From assembly GCA_905221615.1 (NCBI GenBank), contig CAJNDT010001002.1, positions 248,001 through 312,000 of the forward strand: 64,000 nucleotides of DNA. The letters are read 5' to 3'. This document shows, one piece after another, positions 32,976-45,870 of this stretch. The first letter of the stretch is position 1. Every line of letters starts with the position of its first letter. The notes beneath the pieces were generated by a model. The model did no database searches, was not told the origin of the DNA, and worked only from the letters and a program-made list of their open reading frames with translations. Position numbers and translations under genes: made by a program. This stretch comes from Symbiodinium sp. CCMP2592. Its lineage: Eukaryota; Sar; Dinophyceae; Suessiales; Symbiodiniaceae.

Positions 32976-34217
32976 TATTTATTGCACTATTCGTATTAGT
33001 GCGGTATACGTTTGCTATTAGTAACTGCAGCAGTATCAGTATGAGTATTAGTAGTTGTATTCGTTTGTATTCGTATCCGCGTTTCCAGTAATTGTCGTAG
33101 TAGCCGTAGCAGTTGTAGGCAGCAGCATCTTACCACATCTTTATCTGTTTTGCTTCGTCGTGATTTGCACTATGTTGGTGCAGGCAGTTGTTTCGTTGGA
33201 GTGTTTCGTTTTGTTTGTCATTTTTTGTGTAGGGGACGCCTGACAACCTCGGCGAGAGTCGCTTTTCTCTTGCATGGTTGATTGGAACTCATCACCAGCT
33301 GCTTCGACACTCATGAATTCATGAATCCACAGAGTCACAAGCCTCACACACCTGACCATTGCAAGGAGAGTTGATCCCGAAGTGGTATTGCTTACATGCT
33401 CTTGTAATAGCATGCGAACAGTGGGCTTCTTGCGTCATTGCAGCGGCAGCAATGAAGATGCCAGGATAAGAAGCCGGGTGATTACTTGCGGTAAAGGAGA
33501 AGTGAGTACGCCTCACGTACGGTCCTTTGGACGTAGAAACCGGGGAACAATGCTAGACAATCAAGGGGGCATGCTGAAGATGACACGTTGACCCTGGACC
33601 AACGGCGACGAAAACAGAGCTGGTGATAGGCCCTAGGGCTCTGAATGCTCAAACCTCAAGCACAACTCATGCTTCACGCGTGTTACAATGGAGGTGCAGT
33701 GCGCGCACAGCGAGGCGAGGAGATGGCCTGGCGCTGGGCTCTTTTCGCCAGTGATCGCTGGGATGCAGAACGCCGCGCTGGGGAGGTGCCTGCTGTAGTC
33801 CGAATTGCTGATCGTCCCAAACCCAACCGAGACTTGATTATGTGGAGCCTTGCCTGCTTTGAGTGAAGCCATCAAGAGTCGCCCCAGAGACAACATACGG
33901 CTCAATACCATCTCGGAGTGCTGGGATGAGGTTGCTGATGATGTCATGGCGCGTCGTTTCTTTCTCCCGTTAGCATCATCGCTGCTGCACTCCTTTGACC
34001 TATCGGGAGGTGGCAATTGGTATCGGAAGGTCAGTGGCTATCATGAGCACAAGGATACCGTTAGTGTCATGACTTTCCTTGATCACGATGAAAGTCGTTA
34101 TCGTTCTTTGTTATCATTGTCATCCTTTCATTGCTTGTTTGGGATTCCGCTTCTAGTCTGCTGCACTTGAAGCCCTTGGCTAGGTCTGCGTGATTTAGGC
34201 CTAATCTGTGCGGGCAG

Positions 34218-34280
34218 GAGGAGGCTGCAGCTGAAGTCGTGAACTTGGTGGACAGGCTGGGGCCGGGATCACCAGATGCA
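34218..34280 (+). CDS. exon candidate, phase 0-0, 21 codons
   Basis: Between GGGCAG and a GT it encodes EEAAAEVVNLVDRLGPGSPD. A possible preceding exon (about 33863-33958, SEAIKSRPRDNIRLNTISE) is less certain. Confidence 0.5.
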
Positions 34281-34320
34281 GTTATGATCTTGCCTCCTTC
34301 GTCTTGATATGTGCCAAGAG

Positions 34321-34428
34321 CTGCCAAAATCCCTATTGAGACTGAAAAGGCTGCGCAGGGACGTCCACGAGGTGCAGGCACGACGTACGGACTTGTACGA
34401 GAAATACTTGGCATCGCGAAGCTTTCGG
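34321..34428 (+). CDS. exon candidate, phase 0-0, basic coiled coil
   Basis: Encodes LPKSLLRLKRLRRDVHEVQ and RRTDLYEKYLASRSFR; ends at a GA donor, though a longer exon is possible because the frame stays open. Confidence 0.5.
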
Positions 34429-34731
34429 GAGGCTTTCTTCATACTTGCCGGGTGCGCTGTGGGGGTCAAGCTCCGAACTCCCGACTCTCAGCTAGATGCC
34501 CTGGTCCCATCCGGATGCGAGTGTGGGGTGGCCGACAGGCTGCTCTGAGCCGAACCCAGTCTATGTCAACCTCGATGCGCGGGGAGTACGAGGCAGTCGC
34601 ACACTTCCAAGCTCCACATCGTTTTGCGAATGATGCTAGCGGCATGGGAGTTTCTTGAGATACTTCTCTGGTCCGTGGCGGATTGTACCTGGTGTTGAAA
34701 CGTTTTTTTTGGAAACCTCAACACTGGAAAG

Positions 34732-34905
34732 TCCCGGTGTGAGCGCCAAAAGTGCCAAAACGAGGTTATCGTACTGCAAGAGCGCCCGAACACATACCGG
34801 AAGAATGTCCAGACCCTGCGCCGAATGCTGTCGGCCGCTGGCGCGCCACCAGAGGCTACCAATGCGGAACTGCGTCACATGGCTACCCGACGCAAATGGG
34901 GCCTG
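34732..34905 (+). CDS. exon candidate, phase 0-0, 58 codons
   Basis: Begins SRCERQKCQNEVIVLQER, continues YRKNVQTLRRMLSAAGAPPE and AELRHMATRRKWGL, and meets a GT donor just before an in-frame stop. Strong helical, coding-like composition. Confidence 0.6.
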
Positions 34906-35189
34906 GTTTAGGGTAGCAGTAGCAGCAGCAGCAGGAGGAGTAGTGGTACGGTGGATGGAGGAAATCTTGCACCACCTACATACACTGTTCCGAGTAGGCA
35001 TCCAAGCAGCAACTCCGCGCCCCCTTTTTAACAGCGACGACAGATCTCTTGGGGCGGTGCAGGATTTATGTCATTGGTACGAATTTGTAAAAACCACCTG
35101 TTCATAGCCAGCAATGTTAAGAAGGGGGTGCGGGGTGAAGCTACATAACGTACCGCAAAAGTGTTCCGCAATCCACAGTAGTGGGTCCT

Positions 35190-35790
<601 letters not shown>

Positions 35791-36011
35791 TTCCTTGTTA
35801 TTTTCGTTGCTGCTGCTGCTCCAGCTGTTGATGCCAGTCCGAATGTCAATGTTGTGCTTCAACCCTCCGACCTCGTCAGAAGTACTGTTATAATGTGTCA
35901 GTGTAGTTGTAAGTAAGTGTGTACATTCATTTTTGAGACGAGTCCGACACGACATGCAGGCCTGACTAAACGGGCGAACTTCGGTGTTTGGGGGCGCTTG
36001 TGTTGCCGGAG

Positions 36012-36109
36012 TCATGCATGAAGCTGCTGATACGCGCTGGCAGTTGAATCTTCTTGTCGCTAAGGACACTGAGTACCAGAAGCAGCGGAATGCCTTGGTC
36101 GTCACGCAG
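36012..36109 (+). CDS. exon candidate, coiled coil
   Basis: Encodes MHEAADTRWQLNLLVAKDTE and YQKQRNALVVTQ up to a GT donor after ACGCAG. Confidence 0.5.
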
Positions 36110-36272
36110 GTGCTCCAAACTCAAGCTTATGGTTGTACTAGGGTCTAGAAGTTTGGAGTCTGGATTCTGACTGTGGTTTTCGGAGCTGTGGTCTTTGCAA
36201 CATGGGAGTTTGACAATCTAGACTATGAGCTGGCTATCCCGTGACTAAGTTTGAACTCGTTTCGGGGTCTAG

Positions 36273-36434
36273 CCACATGGAAAGCTCCAAACCTGAAGGC
36301 GTTCGCCGAATCCCTAGACGCGCTAAGTCGTACACCAGAAGCCCGAAGAATTCAAAGCAGAGCGGCGTGGCCCGAGGATGCTGCATGGGGCGCTCAGCAG
36401 CAGGCGGCCTACCGGGAGGCCAGTGGCACCGCAA
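36273..36434 (+). CDS. exon candidate, Ala/Gln-rich helix
   Basis: Encodes APNLKAFAESLDALSRTPEA and RRIQSRAAWPEDAAWGAQQQ; the 3' boundary is uncertain. Confidence 0.5.
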
Positions 36435-38173
36435 GGACAGGAATCTAGGGGTTACGGTTTGAAGTTTCGGGCAGGGTTGGGGGTCTGACGCTTGAAAGTT
36501 TGGGCGTCGGGGGTGTTTCTTGCGGATTGCCAGTCCTTGGTTTCGCGAGGGTAGGTTCGGGGGTTAGCGGGTTGCGGGTTATTATTTAGGGCCTGGGTTT
36601 TTGAGTTCATGGGGATCCAGAATCGGACATTACTTCACGGTAGGGAAGAAGGTTTCTGCAAGTCTTGTAACTTCTGGGGGGGAAGGCATCCACTGAACTA
36701 TAGTACCTTATAGCATCGCTGCTCAATGAAAGCGGCACCTCTATGTGCAGAGACAAAAGCTCCGTTAACTGAGGCACAAGAAGCGATCACGACAAGAGAG
36801 CCTCAGACAACCTAAGAAACACTAGGAACCAGGAAGACATTGTGGAAACCCAAATCAACTTTGTAGAGCAGTGAAACTTGACAAGAAGAAAGGCCGGCAC
36901 ACGCATGCTAAAAGAGCAATATTGCACCGCTACATGGAACAGAGGGCTCCGTTCCTTTTGCGAGATGTTGCGGATCCTGCCTTTTTGCTTAGCTGTGGCC
37001 GGACTGGTTTTCCTTGAGTGTGGAGTGGGATTCCCGGAACGGGAGGATTTGTTATCAAAGACTGCAGTGGTTCTCCACATCATCAGCCCTGCGTGCTGCT
37101 GGTGCACTGTACCAACATCCGTGATGTAAGGACCCAAAGACGGGACTCCCAGAATCAGTACACCTTGATTCCCATGGGTCGGATTGTACCCTTATGGTAC
37201 CCTCATAGAACCCTTTAAGGGAACCGACACCATGTTTGGTAACCGAGCGGGCGCGGTGTATTTGCGTGAGGTGCAGATCGCGAGCATGAGACGAGAGGAC
37301 CCTCTGCCGACAAGCGGTTTTGGGACTGTTTTGTTGTGGGGTTTCGGTGGTTTGGGCGGCATGGGCTCAGGGCTTAGGCAGTGGGAGTACATAGTAATGT
37401 TGGTGGTGGGGATGTTACGGTTAGTGATGATGACGTGGTGATTTTTAAGCCACCTCGTCAGGTCTGCGTTTGACGATGGTCATGCTAGCACCAGCAAAGA
37501 CCTCCATGGTTGTGGAGGCTTAAACCTTCACCCATAGAGGGCCAGCCTTTTGATTAAGATATGTCTGACCATCAGCTGTTTTTTATTAACAGTCACCTAC
37601 TATGTATATGATCGTGCGCTTTGGCTCGAAAAAAAATTGCATTTTTTTTGAAAGCCGGGTCTGGCTGAGCTGTGAGAAGCTGAACCCGAATGGTCTTGGG
37701 GCTTGTGCAGGACTGCATCAATAAGAATGTCAAGCGGGAAGAATCAAGAACTGCAGCTGCAATAGCAAGTAGTGCGAGGAATCGTCCTACTGTTTTGAAT
37801 AGTGCGAGCAGGAGGACTAGCATACAACCACTTATGCCTTTGCACACATTCACAATTATTTTAGGAAGCAAGAAGATCAGCAACAATACGAACGGGCGAG
37901 TACGAGAAAGCGTATCTAGTGATAGTGACAGAAACAGTAGTAGCAGTACTTCGGGACTGTCATGCAGGGGCCAAGAGATGCTGCAGTGGTACTGTAGTGC
38001 TGGTAGTGGTAACGGCGACAGAAACTGTAATAAGACCTTGTAAGCAGCAAAGAGTGTCAAGCAATACAAACAGTGACGGCAATGGTATTGAATGATATTT
38101 TAATTATGCTACTGGTAATGCTTGTAGTTTTTATCCTCAGGCTCCCAATGAAATTTGTACGGGGGGTGCTGAG
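36435..38173. other. non-coding stretch between exon candidates
   Basis: GGGTTTGGGGGT-like words near 36460-36610 are degenerate telomere-type sequence. No coding segment is convincing. Confidence 0.4.
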
Positions 38174-38255
38174 GCAGCGCAGATTGCATGGCAGCTGGAG
38201 GAAGCACGGGGCGACCTCCCGAGGCACTCGCGGCATAAGGGCTTGCGTGACGAAG
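38174..38255 (+). CDS. exon candidate, coiled coil
   Basis: Encodes AAQIAWQLEEARGDLPRHSR and HKGLRDE between AG and GT. Confidence 0.45.
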
Positions 38256-38814
38256 GTTTTCAAGACATGTGACGTTTATAGGATTCAGGGTTTCGTCTTA
38301 GGACTTTATGGTTTAGAGCTATTCGGCAGAGTTCAACCCGGGTATTTGTGCGGCTGACCACGTGTGGAGAATTGGTTTTGGAAGTCTGTTTGGCATGGAA
38401 AATTTGCAGACTGGCGGTGCATTGCGAGATTCTATAACATCTGTTTTGCAAACTCGGGCCGAGACTGTGAATCGTGACTGGAGTTGTTTCAGGTTCTGAT
38501 ATACAGTTGCGTGGGTGCTGAGGCGAAGCTGTGATGTGCTGTCTGACATGTCTGACATGTAATGGGGCCGTCTGACTGGTACTGGATGGGCTGTTTCAGC
38601 TGAGTCCTGCATCGCTGGGCTACTGATTGGGTTGCAAGGAGACGTTGCACGAGCTGACATGACTGTTGGATTTAGGTTGGGATAGGATCAGGTGGTCCAG
38701 GGCAAGCTCTCCGTGTCGTGGCTTCGTGCAAATGGTCAGAGCAGTAAATCCCTCCCTGGCCATGGGAAACCGATTGAAACTTGACTCCACGGCCTGAGAC
38801 CTTGACCCCCAAAA

Positions 38815-39165
38815 CCGAAGAGTCCCCAACCCCAAAAGGCCCCAACCCCTGAACCTGGGAGTGTCCATACTGCCTGGTGATCTGCAACCCTAAACCCTGA
38901 AGCCCCAAAGGATTAAAGCCCTAAACGAGCGTGAGTTCAAAAACTCGAAATCTTAAACCCTGAAAAGCCAGTACACTTAAAACAAAAAACCCTGAAAAGA
39001 GGCTCGAAGATCTCTGCGAGGAGGAGGCCTGGGAGCGGCGATGCCTGGACCGCGAGCGCCAGGCTGGTCCTTCCTCGGCTCACGACGGTTTTTAGGGGTT
39101 TACGGCTTAGGTTTTTAGGGGTTTAGGTGTTTAGGGTTTAGGGCCAAAAAGGGCTCATTGGTTTA
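38815..39165 (+). repeat. degenerate telomere-like CCCTAAA / TTTAGGG words
   Basis: The + strand carries CCCTAAACCCTGAAGCCCC near 38888 and again near 38954 and 38990; after the exon at 39000 the complement appears (TTTTTAGGGGTTTAGG, about 39089-39145). The two orientations flank the exon. Confidence 0.8.
39000..39062 (+). CDS. exon candidate, phase 0-0, 21 codons
   Basis: Encodes RLEDLCEEEAWERRCLDRER and a final Gln before a GC donor. It is framed by telomere-like words in opposite orientations. Confidence 0.55.
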
Positions 39166-39423
39166 GGGGCTTTTTTGTTGGCTTTGCGTCTCACAGTATT
39201 GCCATAAGGCTTTAGGGGCCTTCGACGGGTTCGAAGGAAGGGTTGCACTCAGCAGATACAAAACACCACTTTATGCACACAGATGTGCGTATGTACGTGA
39301 TGCAGAGACACGTGTCGCCGTGTTGCCGGACTTGTTGATTGAAGTGTCGAGGTCCCGGGGAGGAAGTGGGGAAGTTGCGTGGCTTGGAAGTCGAGGTTTG
39401 TCATTACACCTCTCAACCCCAAG

Positions 39424-39504
39424 ATACCAGGATAGATACCACTAGAGGAACTGGAAAACTCGCAGAGAATACCCGCGAGATAGTAGGGGACATCAAAGCG
39501 ACTC
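39424..39504 (+). CDS. exon candidate
   Basis: Encodes TRIDTTRGTGKLAENTREIV and GDIKATR between AG and GT. Confidence 0.35.
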
Positions 39505-39686
39505 GTACTAATTTCCCCTTGCAGTTCCTAGCTCAGGCCCCTGTAATGCGTGTGGACCTCGCCAGGCTCACATCCGCATGTAGGGATTCAAGGTGGCTTT
39601 GACCCCTGCAACAGCATGTTGTTGTTGTTGTGATAAGGGTTCCACGCGCCACCAGACCAGGTGACTCATCTCTACCTTTGAACTAG

Positions 39687-39778
39687 GATACCAAAACGAG
39701 CTTGCACCACATGAGGCGGCAGAGGTGGCAGAAGAACAGACAGCGGTGGGCCGACGCCAGTTGCAGGATTGCCAAGAA
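39687..39778 (+). CDS. exon candidate, acidic coiled coil
   Basis: Encodes YQNELAPHEAAEVAEEQTAV and GRRQLQDCQE, then a GT donor followed directly by the CTA array. Confidence 0.5.
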
Positions 39779-39789
39779 GTTTCAGTTTT

Positions 39790-39943
39790 TGCCGTTGCTA
39801 CCGACTGCTACTACCGCTACGACTACTTCTACTAGTTACTATTACTGCTGCTGGTACTATAAGTGCTGCTACTACTCCTACTGAAATAACCATTCCTACT
39901 GCTGCTACTACTAGTACTGCTGCTGCTATTACTCCTCTACTAT

Positions 39944-39982
<39 letters not shown>

Positions 39983-40290
39983 CACTACTACTACTACTAC
40001 TACCACTACCACTACCACTACCACTACCACTACCACTACCACTACCACTACCACTACCACTACCACTACCACTACTACCACTACCACTACTACTACTACT
40101 ACTACCTACTACTACTACTACTACTACTGCTACTACTACTACTACTGCTACTACTACTACTACTCCTACTACTCCTACTACTAGTACTACTACTACTACT
40201 ACTACTGCTGCTACTACTACTACTACGACTACGACTGCGATTACTACTGCTACTACTACGACGACGACTACTACTACGACGACGACTACT
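39790..40290 (+). repeat. (CTA)n / (CCACTA)n triplet array
   Basis: Long CTA runs with a CCACTA hexamer section (about 40005-40090), intronic to the exon candidates around it. Confidence 0.97.
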
Positions 40291-40459
40291 AGTACGTTGT
40301 GCTGGGAAACGAAGCGCGCTCTTTGGAACCAAGATTTTGCCCATCTTGCTGATTTTGCAGTCTTGCACCACTTGCACTGCTTTTACCGCTTGCGCCACTT
40401 GTGCTACTGGGGGGGGGGCAGGGAAGATTGGCAAGATTTGGTCGGATATCGGACCTCTT

Positions 40460-40741
40460 CTCCGCAAACACTACAACTGCCACTGCCACTACCGGTACCC
40501 GTACCACTACCACTACCAGTCCGAGTGCCGGTGCCAGTGCCAGTACCAGCGCCAGCACCAGTGCCAGTACCAGTACCATTGCAAAAACCACCACCACTAC
40601 CACCACCACTACGACTACCACTACGAGCACCAACGACGACCAAAACAACCACAACTCCCACTAATGCCACTACTACGACTACCACCAACACTACTACTAC
40701 CACTACCACTACTACTACTACTACCACCACTACTACCACCA

Positions 40742-40792
<51 letters not shown>

Positions 40793-40940
40793 CTGCTGCT
40801 GCTGCTACTACTCCTACTACTACTACTGCTACTACTACTAATACTACTACTACTAGTACTCGGACAATCGTTACTGCTGCGGCTACGGCTCCTGCTCCTG
40901 CTCCTGGTTCTGCTATTGCTACTACTGCCACCACTCCTAC
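40460..40940 (+). repeat. CCACTACC and (CTA)n array
   Basis: CCACTACCA and CAGTACCAG units, then CTA runs and CTCCTGCT units, ending just before the exon at 40948. Confidence 0.95.
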
Positions 40941-40947
40941 TATACAG

Positions 40948-41065
40948 CCCCGATCCGAAGCCCCGAAGGCCCTTAGAGATCTCCTGCATCTGCAGGAGGA
41001 AGTGCAAATGGGCCGCCAGCGGCTGCAGGAGCTGCGCAAGAGCCTGGAGTGGAACCTTCGGCGAA
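40948..41065 (+). CDS. exon candidate, strong coiled coil
   Basis: After TATACAG it encodes RSEAPKALRDLLHLQEEVQM and GRQRLQELRKSLEWNLRR up to GT. The heptad pattern is unbroken. Confidence 0.6.
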
Positions 41066-42028
41066 GTTCATGAGCAGGGGCTTTCCAGGTTTCGGGTTCA
41101 GGGTCTTAAGAGTGTTGTCAGGGCTTTCTGTATGAGGGTTTTTGATATCGAAATCTTAAGCGGTTTATATGGTTTTGTATCGTTGAAGTGCGCGGGCTTT
41201 GCGAATGTATCTGAACTTGTTTGTGCCTTGCTTGATTAAGCATGTGAGCCGATGTTGCCCCAATTTTGCTACTTCATCGTCCTTGATCTTTCGACAGCTC
41301 ACCCCAGCCTCTTCTCGCCAGAGGGGGCGCTGGCTTCACAAAGCCGGTTGATGGGATCTTTCAACGCGCGTGCTGCAATGTTTTGTAGTTTCTTAGTTGT
41401 CCGAACTGCCAAAGTCTATGACCTGCTACACACATTTTGCTCAAGTTCTCAGGACGCAAGCGCAGAGGGCGGAGGAGCGAAGTTTGTCACAAGGTTTTGT
41501 TCGTTTTGAAGCAAGCTTCCTCAGAGACAAGGGCTGAGGTGGTTGCCAGGCTTAGCGATGCAGGAACCTCATGAAGTGATCCGTGGTTCTGTAAGGTTTC
41601 GATTCGGGTCCGATTACATCGCGGTTCTACAAACAAGGGGTTCTGGATTACGTCTGGAACCACGAGTGCCTCAGTTTCTGAAGTGTGCAGCCTGCTGCAA
41701 TGAGGGTCTGCATGCAACGTTTAAGTTCTACACCTTTAAGTACTCACGTCTCCCTCAGCTAGTTGGTTTCCTCCGTTTTAGATGTCGACTGTCCCACTAG
41801 CCGGAAACACTTCTGGCCGCCTGATTTCCTAAACCCCAACAGTCAAGCAGCACTTTAAATGACACGCGCAAATCGAGAAGTGTAGCAAGGTAAGAAACAC
41901 TACGTCGAAACTCAACCCGAGATCGAAATCCAGAGCCTAAGCCCTAAGCCCTTTTCGCCGACTGGAGCGGCGGGGAAGAGCAGTTAAACACAAAAAACAC
42001 CCTATTGGCCCTAATGCGAGTTTCGCAG
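41066..42028. other. non-coding stretch
   Basis: No exon can be defended; a segment SLFSPEGALASQ after CCCCAG (about 41308) is possible. Confidence 0.3.
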
Positions 42029-42082
42029 GAGGAGGCCCGACGCCAAGCCGAGCTGCGGGCATTGAAAAGAGAACAGAGGCCG
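42029..42082 (+). CDS. exon candidate, phase 0-0, 18 codons
   Basis: After TTTCGCAG it encodes EEARRQAELRALKREQRP and ends at a GT donor. Short but very coiled-coil-like. Confidence 0.6.
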
Positions 42083-42755
42083 GTTGCTGAAAGCAAGAAC
42101 CGCAGGTAGTCGCCAGACCTGAAGAAGTCGTGACAAGAGCCACTGAAAGCAACTGGCGAGGCAACTTTCGCATAGACCATTCTCGGCCCCATGGGGTTCG
42201 ACTCTGTGTTGCGAAATAGCAAGCAAATATCCACCAGAAATACCAAAGAATCCCACAGAAGTATCATTCATCGCCCCCGAAGAAATTGCAGTTATCATCC
42301 CAAAACAAGGCTGTATGTTCCACAAGAGACACCCTCTATCTTCCCCCCGAAAGTAAACAACCAAGAGGAGTCCTCCGAAAACTTGCTTTTAGGCCGTGCG
42401 GTACATGGGGAGGCTCCAGTCAGGCAAAAGGCTGCCGAAAACTGCCATTACCTGCTATTTTTAAAGGGTAGGTGTCATGCTCCGAAACATACAGTAACCG
42501 GGAGGGAGAAATGCTGTTCTGCAAAGGCCGTCAAGTACTGTCCTTGTGCGAAGAATCGCCTACAGACTTACCATAAAGACAGGTCCTAAGCTATCTGCAC
42601 AGTACACGGAACTGGTCAACGAGTCGCTCAGAACAGAACACAAACAAAGTCACCGAGCAGTCCCCAAGGATCGGTTTTGCTGGAACACGTCCCCTCACGT
42701 CGCCGGGTTTCCGTTAATGCAGACGCCAAGTATACAAACACCAACTATAAGCAAC

Positions 42756-42965
42756 ACCTACCTACACCTACCTACACCTACCTACACCTACCTACACCTA
42801 CCTACACCTACCTACACCTACCTACACCTACCTACACCTACCTACACCTACCTACACCTACCTACACCTACCTACACCTACCCACCTACCCACCTGCCCA
42901 TCTACCTGCCATACCCACCTGCCCACCACCCCCCACCTACCCACCTACACCTACCCACCCGGACG
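42756..42965 (+). repeat. (CCTACCTACA)n decamer array and CCACCTAC tail
   Basis: About twelve perfect ten-base units followed by degenerate CCCACCTACC words. A poly-Thr/Tyr/Leu frame here is a repeat artefact. Confidence 0.97.
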
Positions 42966-43536
42966 CCGGTCCCAACCCATGTTCCGAGCACTTCGTCAAG
43001 ATCCTCCCTTTCCCCCGTCTCCCCACGTGAGCTGTGTACCCCAAGCCACGTGGAAACCTACACCGCAGCAACTCCTCGACCCGAAGCAACCCGAACCCTA
43101 AACCGTCGGGAGCGACAAAACCGTCGGGAAGGCGGGAGGAAGATGAGTTGGCAGCCAGCAGCGCTCTTGTCGCCAGGCTCCGGTGTTGCGCGCGTGGGGT
43201 CGTCAAGATTTCATTCCGACCTTTTGGTACCACTAGTAAACAGTAAGTAAGCAATGCTAGAATAAACAATTTGATATCGCAACGGACGGTTACTACTATT
43301 AGTACGTGGCGGGGTATCTGTCTTCATCATTGATTCTGCCGTTGCAGAAGGCGGGGTGTTTCTCCGTTGAGTTTGGTGTTGCCGCCCTGCAACTCCAGGC
43401 GGGGTTGACTCACCGTTTCTGATCTGCGACTGCTAGACCCTCATACCTGGAATCCGTCAAGCGTAAACACCCCACGCGTTGCCGACGCGTGGCTTGTTGC
43501 AGTTGCGAGAGTCGAAAGCCCCAACGCCGCAGGCAG

Positions 43537-43614
43537 GAGCAGGTAGCCCAAGAGAACTCGCGGATACGACAGTGCTGGCAGCCGGGATGGCAATTGGACG
43601 CAGGAAGCGATACT
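43537..43614 (+). CDS. exon candidate, phase 0-0, 26 codons
   Basis: Encodes EQVAQENSRIRQCWQPGWQL and DAGSDT between GCAG and the near-consensus donor GTAAGG. Confidence 0.6.
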
Positions 43615-43667
43615 GTAAGGAGGAAGTGCGGAATGTGGTTGCCACGAGCTTTTTCATGCCAAGGCAG

Positions 43668-43719
43668 GAGGAGTTACGCGAGATCTCGGTCTTAGAGGAC
43701 CGGGCTCCGGCGACCGCAA
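43668..43719 (+). CDS. exon candidate
   Basis: Encodes EELREISVLEDRAPATA and ends at the consensus donor GTAAGTG. Only 53 bases separate it from the previous exon, an unusually short intron, so one of the two boundaries may be wrong. Confidence 0.5.
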
Positions 43720-43919
43720 GTAAGTGAAGGCCCAAAGCGGGCCCAAGACCAGTGTTTCCATGTTCCCGCTAGAGCTTTGAAGGATCCTGCAGTAGACTGA
43801 CGCATCTTGTGCTTGCACATTCAGAGGAAACGAAGCCGTAGCTAGATGTACACCATAAGACATCCGCACGTGCATGCGTGGCATGTATGCCGCATGCCTT
43901 CGTGCGCATAAGTGCGTGC

Positions 43920-44640
43920 ACGTATGTTTGCGTACATGTATATATGTAACATATAATATGTATAATTACGTATATTTGTTTATGTGTATATATATATATG
44001 CATATATACATATGTTGTTTGCGTATATATGTTTTTGTGTACATATATAAACATGTATTTATGTTTATATGTTTCTATGTCTACATGTCTATATAGGTAT
44101 ATGTTTATTTGTTTTAAAGTTTGCACATATATATATATATATATATATGTGTAGATACGTATACATGTAGATACCTATATTTGTAGATATGTATATATGT
44201 AGATATGTTATAATGATCTTCGTAAATATGCATATACCTATATGTGTTTATAGGTATATATGTTTGAATGTATAAATGTATGAATGTATGTGTGTATGTA
44301 CCTGTGTGTACATATATATGTATATATGTACATATGTATATATGGGAACATGTATCTACGTATCTATGTATCTATGAATCTGTTCATATATGTATATATG
44401 CATATGTATGTACATATATATATATAGATGTATATGTAGATGTATATATGTATATGAGAATATATGTAATTATGTAAATATGCATATATGTGTATATGTA
44501 TATATGTATATACGTGGATATGTGTATATGTAGATATGTATATAGGTATATACGTGTATATGTATATATGTATCTGTGCACATGTATGGAAATGTGTACA
44601 TTAATGAAAATGCATATGTATATGTATATGTACAGATTTA
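43920..44640 (+). repeat. TATG/TATA-rich microsatellite tract
   Basis: TATGTATA-type degenerate repeats on an AT-rich background. Confidence 0.95.
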
Positions 44641-44859
44641 TGCATACATGTCGACGACTTATTTGTTTCGTGTGCCCGCATGTATGTTTATATGCATGTG
44701 TTCAAATCTGCAAACACACAAAGCCTGCGTGCTTGCAATCACTTGCAGGCAGCCGTATATATGTAAATACATACGCATACAATGCTGTACACAGGTCTAT
44801 ACACGCAGAGGCATGTGTGTATACATAGATTTATACTTACATGTATTGAGAGAGACGCG

Positions 44860-44990
44860 CAGACACACGCACATACAGAGACAGACACACAGACAAGCCC
44901 ACACAGACACACTCAGATGCACACAGACAGAGAGACACACACACAGACTAAAACAGACAAACGCACATATACACACACACACAGTCAAAG

Positions 44991-45027
<37 letters not shown>
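44860..45027 (+). repeat. CACAGA repeats then (GA)n
   Basis: CACACAGA words passing into a pure GA run (44996-45027), ending immediately before the CACTGCAG acceptor of the next exon candidate. Confidence 0.95.
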
Positions 45028-45030
<3 letters not shown>

Positions 45031-45035
45031 TGCAG

Positions 45036-45389
45036 ATGCCGCCGGGGAACCGAGAACGACGATGACGGGGGCCACACAACTGGATGCTGACACGACCGGG
45101 GAAGCCTCCGGGGCGGCCGATGACAAGCCCAAATTCCCGGCCTTCTGGAACCTACGTGGATCCATGGCCGCCCTCGATGTGCCGTCTTCCGCTGAACGTG
45201 ACCCCGAAAGTTTCCCGAGTGAGCCAGAACCGCCGAGTGAGGAGCCGTCGGCCCAGGACATAGCTGATGGGCACGAGCTTCAAGAACAGGTTGAAGCAGA
45301 GCTGGCCACCTTTGGCAGAGCTAGCCGTAGGAGACTTCATAGTCCGGGGGACACCCGACGGAGAGCCGAGAGAGAGTGGACTGATGACA
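45036..45389 (+). CDS. exon candidate, acidic linker plus helix
   Basis: After CACTGCAG the frame encodes MTGATQLDADTTGEASGAAD, KPKFPAFWNLRGSMAALDVP, a Pro/Glu-rich section and HELQEQVEAELATFGRASRR, reaching GTAACT. An earlier GT donor at 45290 is possible. Confidence 0.5.
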
Positions 45390-45754
45390 GTAACTGAGGG
45401 GGGTGTTGTGCTTTTGTTACCGTGTGTTGCTCTCCGTTCGGGCCTCAGTGTACAGATCTCCTGCATTGCATATGAGCTCAAAGGGGGGACCGGAAGCAGC
45501 ACAGAGCCGGGGAATCCCGGGCAAGGCCCCAGGCTCAGCGACTGGGGGAGCACAGGGACCTGCCGTTGGGGTGCTTGAGCCGTAGCCTCCGAGGCGGGTT
45601 GGGGGTTAGTGTAAAGGGGGGGTTTCAACAGGTCTACCAGTGCATATCCCCGTGGAGTTTTTATCTTTTCTCACCGCCCAAAATTTCCCGGTGCGCGAAT
45701 GCGCGCGGAGGGAAGGGTGTCTCGCCTGACCCTCCTGGCCGAGCTGAAGAAGAG

Positions 45755-45758
45755 AGAG

Positions 45759-45790
<32 letters not shown>

Positions 45791-45870
45791 GCAGAGCACG
45801 CACTTGCACAGAGACGCACACCCACACCCACACCCACACCCACGTTGGCACATGCATACACACATACACA
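45755..45870 (+). repeat. (CA)n and (CCCACA)n
   Basis: CA dinucleotides (45760-45783) and CCCACA hexamers (45818-45842). Confidence 0.95.

Noticed and set aside
42756..42890. Regular decamer array that might suggest CRISPR or a structural protein
   Set aside because: There are no unique spacers; it is a simple tandem repeat.
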